DNA from: Limnochordia bacterium
GTDB taxonomy: Bacteria; Bacillota; Limnochordia; Darwinibacteriales; B1SED10-159
Length of the DNA: 5,139 nt
Direction: 5' to 3'
Assembly: GCA_007132255.1 (NCBI GenBank)
Contig: SLOZ01000326.1
Span: 1 to 5,139 of the forward strand
Made by a program: the position numbers and the translations under genes. Below, one piece after another: positions 1-4,855 of the stretch. Positions within the stretch are counted from its first letter, which is position 1. Each line of letters starts with the position of its first letter. Below the pieces are notes generated by a model, which was given only the letters and a program-made list of their open reading frames with translations, was not told where the DNA came from and did no database searches.

Positions 1-20
1 GAGCTGCCGCATAAACCCAA

Positions 21-26
21 AGGAGG
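21..26 (+). promoter_or_regulatory. Ribosome binding site AGGAGG that fixes the start of the binding-protein gene
   Basis: A perfect AGGAGG lies directly against the ATG at 27 but 6 bases ahead of the in-frame ATG at 33. A ribosome cannot use a start abutting its Shine-Dalgarno, so 33 is the better start. No promoter can be assigned because only 32 bases precede the gene. Confidence 0.85.
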
Positions 27-32
27 ATGAAC

Positions 33-1328
33 ATGAAGCGACAGATGTTAACCCTTGGTATTGCCCTGTTTTTGGTCGTGACATTGGCGGGCCCCGCGTT
101 AGCCGATTGGACGGGAACCATTACGCTCTGGGATGCCCCTCGTTGGCGGGATGCAGACGGTGATCCGTTTCACTGGATGAAGGCGAAAATTGTTGAGTTC
201 GAAGAGCTGAATCCCGGAGTAACCATTGATATGGTTGAAACGCCTTGGGCCGAGATGGGCGAGCGCTTAAGCATCGCCATTGCTGGGCGATCTTGGCCGG
301 ACGTTGCGCCGGTGGACATTTCGGGCGCGGTCAATGCTGCCCATATTGAACAGGGTGTTGTAGCTGCGTTAGATTCTTTCTTCACCGACGAAGAGTTGGC
401 TGATTTCTTTGACGGTGCTTTGGAGTCTTACACCTTTGAGGACGGTTTGTACGGTGTTCCGATGTCCATGGCCGTCCACGTGATGCTGCTCAACCTGGAT
501 ATCTTCGAAGCCCGCAACGTAGAACCGCCAGTGAACGGCCGCTGGACATGGGACGAATTTGTCGAGACGGCTAAGGCTCTTACATTTGATAGTACCGGCG
601 ACGGTGTCATCGATACCTTTGGCTTCTCCACCTATGTTCTCAGTGGCTACTACGAAGCCTGGCCGTTCTTCTACATGGATGGCGGTGTGCCCATTGCGGA
701 CGGTGAGTTTGCCTTTAATTCTCCGGAAGCCGTCAGTGCAATCCAAAAGTTGGCTGACCTGAAGTTTGTCCATGAAGCCGCACCCATCGAAATGGGAAGT
801 TCGGACGTGGGCGGTACATTCCAAGCATTTGCCCATCCTGAGCAGCGGTATGTTGCCATGCAGCCGTGGAACAGTTGGGCGATTGCTACGGTGAGTGACA
901 GCGATGGAACTTTCTACAATCCCAACGTGATGGTGGCTGAGTATCCCATCGGGGAATCCGGCGAACCTGTCACCATCGGTGGAGCCGGTGGTTGGGTAGT
1001 CTTCCACCAACGGGACGAAGCGAAACTAGCCAAGGTTGCTGAGTTTGTTAAGTTTCTGTCCACAACCGAAGAGCAGTACGCATTTAGCCGCAATTACGGG
1101 ACGTTCCCAGCTCGCTTCAGCACCCAAGAGATGGATCCCTTCGTCGACCAGCCATTGATGGCTCGGGCAGCAGAGATTCTGCAGTATGCAGTATCCGTGC
1201 CGGAGCATCGCAATTGGTCCCAGATTGATGAGCGTATTCAGACGGAGCTCCAGTTAGTCTTTGCTGGCGAAAAGAGCGCTCAAGAAGCCATGGACGATGC
1301 AGCTGCAGCAAGCCAGCGGTTGTTCTAG
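33..1328 (+). CDS. ABC transporter extracellular solute-binding protein, carbohydrate type (CUT1 family)
   Basis: This is the exported binding protein of a sugar ABC importer; it captures substrate outside the membrane and delivers it to the two permeases encoded downstream. From the ATG at 33 it is 431 residues, normal for the family. Residues 1-24 form a signal peptide: MKR, a hydrophobic stretch, then ALA followed by D25, a typical signal peptidase I site. There is no lipobox cysteine, and I see no cysteine in the whole protein. The mature part begins TITLWDAP, like a first beta strand of this fold. DSTGDGVIDTFG (about 186-197) is the acidic, EF-hand-like loop common in these proteins. The C-terminal lobe has GGAGGWVVF, then an LAKVAEFVKFL helix and YGTFPAR, all usual in the family. 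The substrate cannot be read from the sequence. The TAG stop lies inside the left arm of an inverted repeat. Confidence 0.93.
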   Translation: MKRQMLTLGIALFLVVTLAGPALADWTGTITLWDAPRWRDADGDPFHWMKAKIVEFEELNPGVTIDMVETPWAEMGERLSIAIAGRSWPDVAPVDISGAVNAAHIEQGVVAALDSFFTDEELADFFDGALESYTFEDGLYGVPMSMAVHVMLLNLDIFEARNVEPPVNGRWTWDEFVETAKALTFDSTGDGVIDTFGFSTYVLSGYYEAWPFFYMDGGVPIADGEFAFNSPEAVSAIQKLADLKFVHEAAPIEMGSSDVGGTFQAFAHPEQRYVAMQPWNSWAIATVSDSDGTFYNPNVMVAEYPIGESGEPVTIGGAGGWVVFHQRDEAKLAKVAEFVKFLSTTEEQYAFSRNYGTFPARFSTQEMDPFVDQPLMARAAEILQYAVSVPEHRNWSQIDERIQTELQLVFAGEKSAQEAMDDAAAASQRLF

Positions 1329-1452
1329 GTGTCCACTGAAGTGGCGGCGTTGGAGCACAAAAGAGGAACCTCGAAATCCCGTTAACCGGGATTTCCGTGA
1401 CCACATCCGGCCGAAATCGCGTTTCACGTAGAGTTTTGCAGTGGACACCTAG
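1325..1452. repeat. 128-base element bounded by a perfect 14-base inverted repeat, possible MITE
   Basis: CTAGGTGTCCACTG at 1325-1338 is the exact reverse complement of CAGTGGACACCTAG at 1439-1452, with 100 bases between the arms. The outermost four bases on each side are CTAG. They can be read either as part of the repeat or as a 4-base target duplication around 10-base terminal repeats (GTGTCCACTG). If one CTAG plus the interior is removed, the gene end reads TTC TAG TAA, a tandem stop, as expected for an insertion exactly at an old stop codon. No transposase is encoded. An alternative is a long-range stem in the mRNA with no mobility. Family assignment is not possible from the sequence alone. 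Confidence 0.6.
1373..1395 (+). repeat. Hairpin, 9-bp perfect stem with 5-base loop
   Basis: GAAATCCCG (1373-1381) pairs with CGGGATTTC (1387-1395) around the loop TTAAC. It lies near the middle of the 128-base inverted-repeat element. No T run follows, so a terminator role is unlikely. It shares the GAAATCC/GGATTTC core with the hairpin at 1518-1564. Confidence 0.75.
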
Positions 1453-1460
1453 TAAGCAGC

Positions 1461-1497
1461 CTGTGGCGACGCGTGTCTCCATTCGTGTTCGCCACGG
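1461..1497 (+). repeat. Hairpin, 9-bp stem with one G-U pair and 19-base loop
   Basis: CTGTGGCGA (1461-1469) pairs with TCGCCACGG (1489-1497); the inner seven pairs are perfect Watson-Crick and the U1462-G1496 pair is a wobble. It begins 8 bases after the right arm of the large inverted repeat. No T run follows. A message-stability or pausing role is possible but inferred. Confidence 0.6.
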
Positions 1498-1517
1498 CAT
1501 GACTCCTCAGTGTGCAG

Positions 1518-1564
1518 CGGGGAAATCCAACGGAACTGAAGTCTAACGGAGTTGGATTTCCCCG
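1518..1564 (+). repeat. Hairpin, 14-bp perfect stem with 19-base loop
   Basis: CGGGGAAATCCAAC (1518-1531) is the exact reverse complement of GTTGGATTTCCCCG (1551-1564). This is the strongest local stem in the window. The loop holds a second copy of the short direct repeat AACGGA (1529-1534 and 1545-1550). The bases after the stem (GCTAGCGCTTTG) are not T-rich, so it is not a classical intrinsic terminator. Its place between a binding-protein gene and a permease gene recalls the stabilising hairpins between malE and malF in enteric bacteria, which keep binding protein in excess; applying that here is inference. Confidence 0.78.
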
Positions 1565-1630
1565 GCTAGCGCTTTGAGCTGACCTGAAAAAAGCAGCTGC
1601 GCTGTTCCCATGAAGTGAGGTGGAAAAGGG

Positions 1631-2530
1631 ATGAATAAGCCAAAGAAGAGCTTGGGGCAGCGGATGTGGGAAAGCCGTTCCGGGTATTTGTTCATTCTTC
1701 CGAAGTTCATCTTATTTAGCATTTTTGTCGCGGTGCCGATCGTGTGGTCGTTCGCCGTTTCGTTCCAGGAATATCGCATCTTTGATACACTGTGGGTCGG
1801 CTTTGACAACTTTCAGGAAGCGTTCCAGGATCCGGTCTTTTGGCGATCCCTGCGTAACACCGGCCATTACGCCATCTTTGTCATGCCCGCCAATGTCATG
1901 ATCGCCCTCGTTTTGGCATCATTCATCAACCCATTGAGAAAAAGACCGCAGATCTTTTTTCGGGCGGCGTTCTACCTGCCGACGGTGGCCAGCACCGTGG
2001 TATTAGCCATGGTGTGGCGTTGGATTTTCCAAACTCGCTATGGGCTGTTCAACTACTTTCTCAGTCTAGTCGGCATCGACCCGGTGAATTGGCTGCATAG
2101 TTCAGCCACGGCCATGTGGTCTGTGATTCTCATGGCTATCCTGACACCGCCTGGTGTTGGACTCATTCTTTACTTGGCAGCCATGGCATCGATTCCAGAG
2201 ACACTGTACGAAGCGGCTGTCATCGATGGGGCCAATGCCTTCACACGGTGGTGGCGGATTACGCTGCCGCTTTTGAAGCCGACAACATTGTACTTGATGA
2301 TTGTTTCCACCATTGGATCGTTCCAAGTGTTTGATCAAGTGATGCTCATGACCCAAGGTGGCCCGGGGTATGCCACCACTACCATTGTCCATCGGATCTA
2401 CACGGCAGCTTTTCGCGACTTTCGCTTTGGGTATGCTGGGGCCATGGCTTTGGTTTTGTTTGCGATCATTATTAGTCTGGCACTGGTGCAGTATAAACTG
2501 GTCTCCAGTGACGTGGAATACAAGGGGTGA
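1631..2530 (+). CDS. Sugar ABC transporter permease, MalF/UgpA type
   Basis: This is an inner-membrane permease of a CUT1 carbohydrate importer, the first of the pair that forms the channel. It has 299 residues, usual for MalF/UgpA-like proteins that lack the extra N-terminal domain of enteric MalF. About six hydrophobic segments are visible, near residues 20-44, 79-98, 113-135, 162-184, 215-235 and 269-290. The EAA loop that docks on the ATPase is EAAVIDGA at 194-201, followed by ITLPLLKP at about 210-217, matching the EAA---G---------I-LP pattern. FRAAFYLPTV (about 110-119) and MTQGGPGYAT (about 240-249) are also typical of this subfamily. The ATG at 1631 has GAGGTGG at 1617-1623, a 7-base spacing. 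The stop overlaps the next gene by four bases, so the two are translationally coupled. Confidence 0.94.
   Translation: MNKPKKSLGQRMWESRSGYLFILPKFILFSIFVAVPIVWSFAVSFQEYRIFDTLWVGFDNFQEAFQDPVFWRSLRNTGHYAIFVMPANVMIALVLASFINPLRKRPQIFFRAAFYLPTVASTVVLAMVWRWIFQTRYGLFNYFLSLVGIDPVNWLHSSATAMWSVILMAILTPPGVGLILYLAAMASIPETLYEAAVIDGANAFTRWWRITLPLLKPTTLYLMIVSTIGSFQVFDQVMLMTQGGPGYATTTIVHRIYTAAFRDFRFGYAGAMALVLFAIIISLALVQYKLVSSDVEYKG
2522..2529 (+). promoter_or_regulatory. Ribosome binding site AAGGGGTG at an ambiguous permease start
   Basis: AAGGGGTG overlaps the GTG at 2527 itself but ends a suitable distance before the in-frame TTG at 2536 (8 bases after AAGGGG). It therefore favours TTG 2536. The GTG at 2527 would have to rely on the weaker GTGGA at 2513-2517 and on coupling through the GTGA overlap. 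The choice changes the protein by only three residues. Confidence 0.5.
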
Positions 2531-3429
2531 AGCCATTGCAGCCATGGGGTTCGCGCGCAGGCCATTTTTTCCTGTACGCCATATTGACATTTTGGGCGGT
2601 GGTTTCGCTGCTGCCTCTTTACTGGGTATTCACAACCGCCATGCAGATGCCAAACCAAGTTATGGCGGTGCCACCAAAGTTTGTGCCAGCCGTGATTTCG
2701 CAGGCAATTCCGCTGTTGTCCGCCGGCGAAACCGAAGCATTTCGTGAGATTGTGACCGAGTCCTTCAGTCACCTGACGTATCTCTATACGGGAACGCGCA
2801 TGGTCCGCTGGTTTATCAATAGTCTTTTTATTGGTATCGCCGCCACCTTTGGCATCCTGCTTTTGGATTCTATGGCAGCCTTTTCCTTCGCGAAAAAGGA
2901 GTTTCCCGGGAAAGAGTTCTTGTTCTGGGTCATGATCAGTACCATGATGATTCCTGGTCAGGTTATGTTGGTACCCATGTTCATGATTGTCCGCGAACTA
3001 GGCCTTATGAACCATCCCTTCGCGGTGCTGCTGCCACAGCTATCCATGGTGTTCGGAGTGTTCTTGCTGCGGCAGTTTATGAAGACGATTCCGTCTGACA
3101 TGATGGAGGCGGCCCGCATCGATGGTGCTTCCGGGTGGGCAATTTACTGGCGAATCATGCTGCCCTTGGCCAAGCCTGGTTTAGCAACACTAGGCATTTT
3201 CACCTTTATGGCCAGCTGGAATTCGTTTCTTTGGCCGCTCATTGTCATGCAGCGTCCGGAGTGGTTCACACTGCCGGTGGGGTTGAAAACACTGCAGGAT
3301 CAGAATCTCGTCAACTACGGCCTGCTGATGAGCGGGGCTGCCGTGGCTGCGATTCCCATGATCATTGTCTTTTTGCTGTTCCAGCAGTATTTCATCAAGG
3401 GACTGACGCTAGGCGGTGTCAAAGGTTAA
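2527..3429 (+). CDS. Sugar ABC transporter permease, MalG/UgpE type
   Basis: This is the second membrane subunit of the importer, pairing with the preceding MalF-type protein. It is 300 residues from the GTG at 2527, or 297 from the TTG at 2536. The EAA loop is EAARIDGA at 194-201, followed by IMLPLAKPGLAT at about 210-221. The C-terminus QYFIKGLTLGGVKG is a hallmark of MalG-like permeases (the xxFxxGLTxGAVKG end). Hydrophobic segments lie near residues 14-36, 98-120, 131-153, 165-182, 216-238 and 269-289. The external stretch between the first two segments (about 38-95) looks longer than usual, with a polar, glutamate-rich part around SAGETEAFREIVTES. The start overlaps the previous stop (GTGA). 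No ATPase gene follows; the operon ends at a terminator just after the stop. In many Firmicutes one shared MsmK-like ATPase drives several CUT1 importers, and I infer the same here. Confidence 0.94.
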   Translation: MKPLQPWGSRAGHFFLYAILTFWAVVSLLPLYWVFTTAMQMPNQVMAVPPKFVPAVISQAIPLLSAGETEAFREIVTESFSHLTYLYTGTRMVRWFINSLFIGIAATFGILLLDSMAAFSFAKKEFPGKEFLFWVMISTMMIPGQVMLVPMFMIVRELGLMNHPFAVLLPQLSMVFGVFLLRQFMKTIPSDMMEAARIDGASGWAIYWRIMLPLAKPGLATLGIFTFMASWNSFLWPLIVMQRPEWFTLPVGLKTLQDQNLVNYGLLMSGAAVAAIPMIIVFLLFQQYFIKGLTLGGVKG

Positions 3430-3439
3430 ACAGCAGCAA

Positions 3440-3472
3440 AAAACCCGACTCCTCAACAAGGAGCCGGGTTTT
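3440..3472. terminator. Bidirectional intrinsic terminator between convergent genes
   Basis: AAAACCCG (3440-3447) pairs with CGGGTTTT (3465-3472), and CTCCT (3449-3453) with AGGAG (3459-3463). There is one A-C mismatch (3448/3464) and the loop is CAACA. Read on the + strand the stem ends in TTTT and terminates the importer operon 10 bases after its stop. Read on the - strand it ends in a run of six T (3443-3438), the stronger orientation, and terminates the exonuclease gene. Its 3' arm overlaps the TAA stop (3473-3471) of that gene. Confidence 0.93.
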
Positions 3473-4322
3473 AGCCTGTTTGGGGCAAGGGCGCCCGAAT
3501 GCCTATGGAATCCAAAGTATCCCGAAGCGGGGAAAAGTCAGTGTTCAGTGTCAGGGCCTGCCAGCAGAATAGCAAAGGAACATTGCGATGGATTGTCGCT
3601 AGATGCTTATACAGAAGTGCTTGTTCGCTGTGAGCCCGCAGGCTTTCTCCTACTTTGCCTTTAATGTCTTGGCGGTGTTCCAAAAGGTTCTCCAGGCTGT
3701 CATAGGTCTGCAGCCATTTTGTAGCTGTCTTCTGTCCCACCCGGGGAACGCCGGGAATGTTGTCGCTGGCATCACCCATCAGAGCCTTGAGATCCGGTAT
3801 GCGCTGGGGCACGACTCGATATTCGTGCTGAACAGTAGCCGGTGTATAGATGCGGTTTTCCTTGGCATTGGGGACCAGGATGCTGACGCGATCGTTGACC
3901 AACTGCAGGGCATCACGGTCGGTTGTCGCTACAAAGGCTTCCATGTCCGTTGGCAGCAGACTGCTCAGGGTGCCAATCACGTCATCGGCTTCATATCCAG
4001 GGAGTTCAAACACCGGGATGCCAGCAGCATGCAGCAGCTGGCGAATCAGCGGCAGTTGGTCTCTAAGCTCGTCGGGCATCGGCGGTCGCTGGGCCTTGTA
4101 GCTGGGAAACAGATCATGGCGAAACGTCGCAGCCTTGCAGTCTGACGCCACCGCCACAAAATGTGGTTGAATTTGATTGAGCAGCGAAGATAGGGTATTA
4201 TAGTAACCAAGAGCGGCGTTGATGGCCTGACCTTGGCGGGTGCGGATCGTTGTGGGCAGCCCGAAGAAGGCGCGGTATGTAATGGAAAAGGAATCGAGAA
4301 TCAGGATTCGTTTGACAGCCAA
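3471..4322 (-). CDS. Stand-alone 5'-3' exonuclease / flap endonuclease (PolA N-terminal domain type)
   Basis: This is a metal-dependent 5' nuclease related to the N-terminal domain of DNA polymerase I, expected to remove RNA primers and 5' flaps in replication and repair. It has 283 residues, the size of free-standing bacterial enzymes such as B. subtilis YpcP, and no polymerase part follows. Visible family features in order: LILDSFSITYRAFFG (7-21, with D10), FRHDLFPSYKAQR (67-79), GYEADD (109-114), TTDRD (133-137), and LMGDASDNIPGVPRVGQKTA (181-200), which carries D184 and D187 and enters the helix-hairpin-helix DNA-binding region. All acidic metal ligands I can place are present. The usual glycine after the first aspartate is a serine (DS instead of DG). 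The start is the TTG at 4322, 8 bases after AAAGGAG. The frame stays open upstream to 4556, but that stretch overlaps the divergent gene and shows no family similarity. Confidence 0.92.
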   Translation of the reverse strand: MAVKRILILDSFSITYRAFFGLPTTIRTRQGQAINAALGYYNTLSSLLNQIQPHFVAVASDCKAATFRHDLFPSYKAQRPPMPDELRDQLPLIRQLLHAAGIPVFELPGYEADDVIGTLSSLLPTDMEAFVATTDRDALQLVNDRVSILVPNAKENRIYTPATVQHEYRVVPQRIPDLKALMGDASDNIPGVPRVGQKTATKWLQTYDSLENLLEHRQDIKGKVGESLRAHSEQALLYKHLATIHRNVPLLFCWQALTLNTDFSPLRDTLDSIGIRAPLPQTG

Positions 4323-4330
4323 TGTAGGAA

Positions 4331-4337
4331 CTCCTTT
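4331..4337 (-). promoter_or_regulatory. Ribosome binding site that sets the TTG start of the exonuclease
   Basis: On the minus strand AAAGGAG (4337 down to 4331) is followed by 8 bases and TTG (4322-4320). The family's conserved first beta strand (VKRILILDSF) begins three codons into this frame. No ATG or GTG lies nearby in frame, so TTG is the start. Confidence 0.85.
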
Positions 4338-4364
4338 GCTTTGCTCATTTCGTTCTATTATAAC
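4336..4364 (+). promoter_or_regulatory. Candidate sigma-70/A promoter for the CoA-binding gene
   Basis: TTGCTT (4336-4341) and TATAAC (4359-4364) are separated by 17 bases. The -10 matches the consensus at five of six positions and the -35 at three, so this is a moderate promoter. Its -10 overlaps the -10 of the divergent exonuclease promoter on the other strand. The Shine-Dalgarno AAGGAG at 4371-4376 leaves almost no leader before it, so the true start site needs mapping. Confidence 0.45.
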
Positions 4365-4365
4365 A
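4357..4365 (-). promoter_or_regulatory. Extended -10 promoter for the exonuclease gene
   Basis: On the minus strand TGT (4365-4363) precedes a perfect TATAAT (4362-4357), giving an extended -10 (TGn-TATAAT). No good -35 box lies at 16-18 bases; those positions read GGGGTT or similar, and an extended -10 often does without one. Transcription would begin around 4350, leaving a leader of roughly 28 bases that includes the Shine-Dalgarno. Confidence 0.7.
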
Positions 4366-4385
4366 CAAACAAGGAGTGAAACCCC

Positions 4386-4787
4386 ATGTCGGATCGGTTG
4401 AGTATTCCAGAAATATTTGCTCTGCAGCGCATTGCTGTAGTGGGTTTCAGCACCAATGCCCAGAAACCCTCTCACAAAGTGCCCAAATACCTCATGGAGC
4501 AAGGGTATACGGTGTATCCTGTGAATCCAGGTGCTGACGGAGATATTCTGGGACAAACAGTGTATGCGACGGTGGCGGAGATTCCCGAACCCGTCGATGT
4601 GGTCTGTGTCTTTCGACCGTCAGAGGCGGTACCCGAGGTTTTGGAGGATGTGCTCGAGCGCAGCGATGTCAAGGTGTTTTGGATGCAGCAGGGCATTACC
4701 AACGCTAGTGCAGCCGCTAAGGCAGAAGAGCACGGAATGACCGTAATCCAGGATCGCTGCATGCACCAGGAACACACTGCTCTTTGA
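4386..4787 (+). CDS. CoA-binding protein, YccU family
   Basis: This is a small Rossmann-fold protein of 133 residues with a single CoA_binding_2 domain, like E. coli YccU (about 137 residues). Visible family features: RIAVVGFSTNAQKPSHKVPKYL (about 15-36, the nucleotide-binding loop), YPVNPGADGDILGQTVY (44-60), VDVVCVFRPSEAVPEVLEDVL (70-90), FWMQQGI (98-104) and the C-terminal DRCMHQEH (123-130), where a conserved cysteine sits. Family members bind CoA in structures and assays, but their cellular role is not settled. The ATG at 4386 has AAGGAG at 4371-4376, a 9-base spacing. It is transcribed away from the exonuclease gene and may be co-transcribed with the partial gene that follows 68 bases later; I see no terminator between them, only a weak 6-bp dyad (GCATTC 4790-4795 / GAATGC 4806-4811). 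Confidence 0.92.
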   Translation: MSDRLSIPEIFALQRIAVVGFSTNAQKPSHKVPKYLMEQGYTVYPVNPGADGDILGQTVYATVAEIPEPVDVVCVFRPSEAVPEVLEDVLERSDVKVFWMQQGITNASAAAKAEEHGMTVIQDRCMHQEHTAL

Positions 4788-4840
4788 GGGCATTCGCTGT
4801 TCATTGAATGCATGGCAGCGGCGACTTTGAACGAGTGGAA

Positions 4841-4847
4841 GGGGAGG
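4841..4847 (+). promoter_or_regulatory. Ribosome binding site GGGGAGG that favours the GTG start at 4856
   Basis: GGGGAGG ends 8 bases before the GTG at 4856. The same frame is open back to an ATG at 4808, directly after a TGA, but that ATG has no Shine-Dalgarno and would add a hydrophilic 16-residue leader ahead of the first beta strand of the fold. Confidence 0.75.
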
Positions 4848-4855
4848 CTGAGTTC

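Larger units (their letters stand above)
1329..1630 (+). other. Structured 302-base spacer between binding-protein and permease genes
   Basis: I see no convincing coding region here on either strand. The spacer holds a large perfect inverted repeat with a hairpin inside it, then two more strong hairpins, then a weaker imperfect dyad (AGCGC/AGCT at 1568-1580 against AGCT/GCGCT at 1595-1603). The Shine-Dalgarno of the next gene (GAGGTGG, 1617-1623) closes the region. None of the stems is followed by a T run, so none is a standard terminator for the + strand. No clear internal promoter is visible. The gene order makes co-transcription of binding protein and permeases likely, with the spacer lowering or protecting parts of the message; that role is inferred. 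Confidence 0.7.

Noticed and set aside
369..1010. 213-codon open frame on the minus strand inside the binding-protein gene
   Set aside because: It is fully antisense to a well-supported gene; its translation shows no domain pattern and no good ribosome binding site was seen.
1117..1500. Minus-strand open frames covering the inverted-repeat spacer, possibly a transposase remnant
   Set aside because: The translations are arginine-, serine- and cysteine-rich with no transposase motif, and they run into the binding-protein gene antisense.
1518..1564. Hairpin as an intrinsic terminator ending a single-gene binding-protein transcript
   Set aside because: No T run follows the stem, and I see no convincing promoter between it and the permease start at 1631.
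2102..2772. Open frames on both strands across the junction of the two permease genes
   Set aside because: They are out of frame with two strongly supported membrane proteins and translate to low-hydrophobicity sequence without motifs.
3603..4145. 180-codon open frame on the plus strand across the exonuclease gene
   Set aside because: The minus-strand frame carries all the family motifs; this is its shadow.
4323..4556. N-terminal 78-residue extension of the exonuclease frame on the minus strand
   Set aside because: It lies antisense to the start of the CoA-binding gene, has no similarity to 5' nucleases, and the TTG at 4322 has a well-placed Shine-Dalgarno.
4790..4811. GCATTC/GAATGC dyad as a terminator after the CoA-binding gene
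   Set aside because: The stem is only 6 bp with a 10-base loop and no T run.
4808..4855. ATG 4808 as start of the final gene
   Set aside because: In frame but without a Shine-Dalgarno; GTG 4856 has GGGGAGG at 8 bases and fits the first beta strand of the fold.
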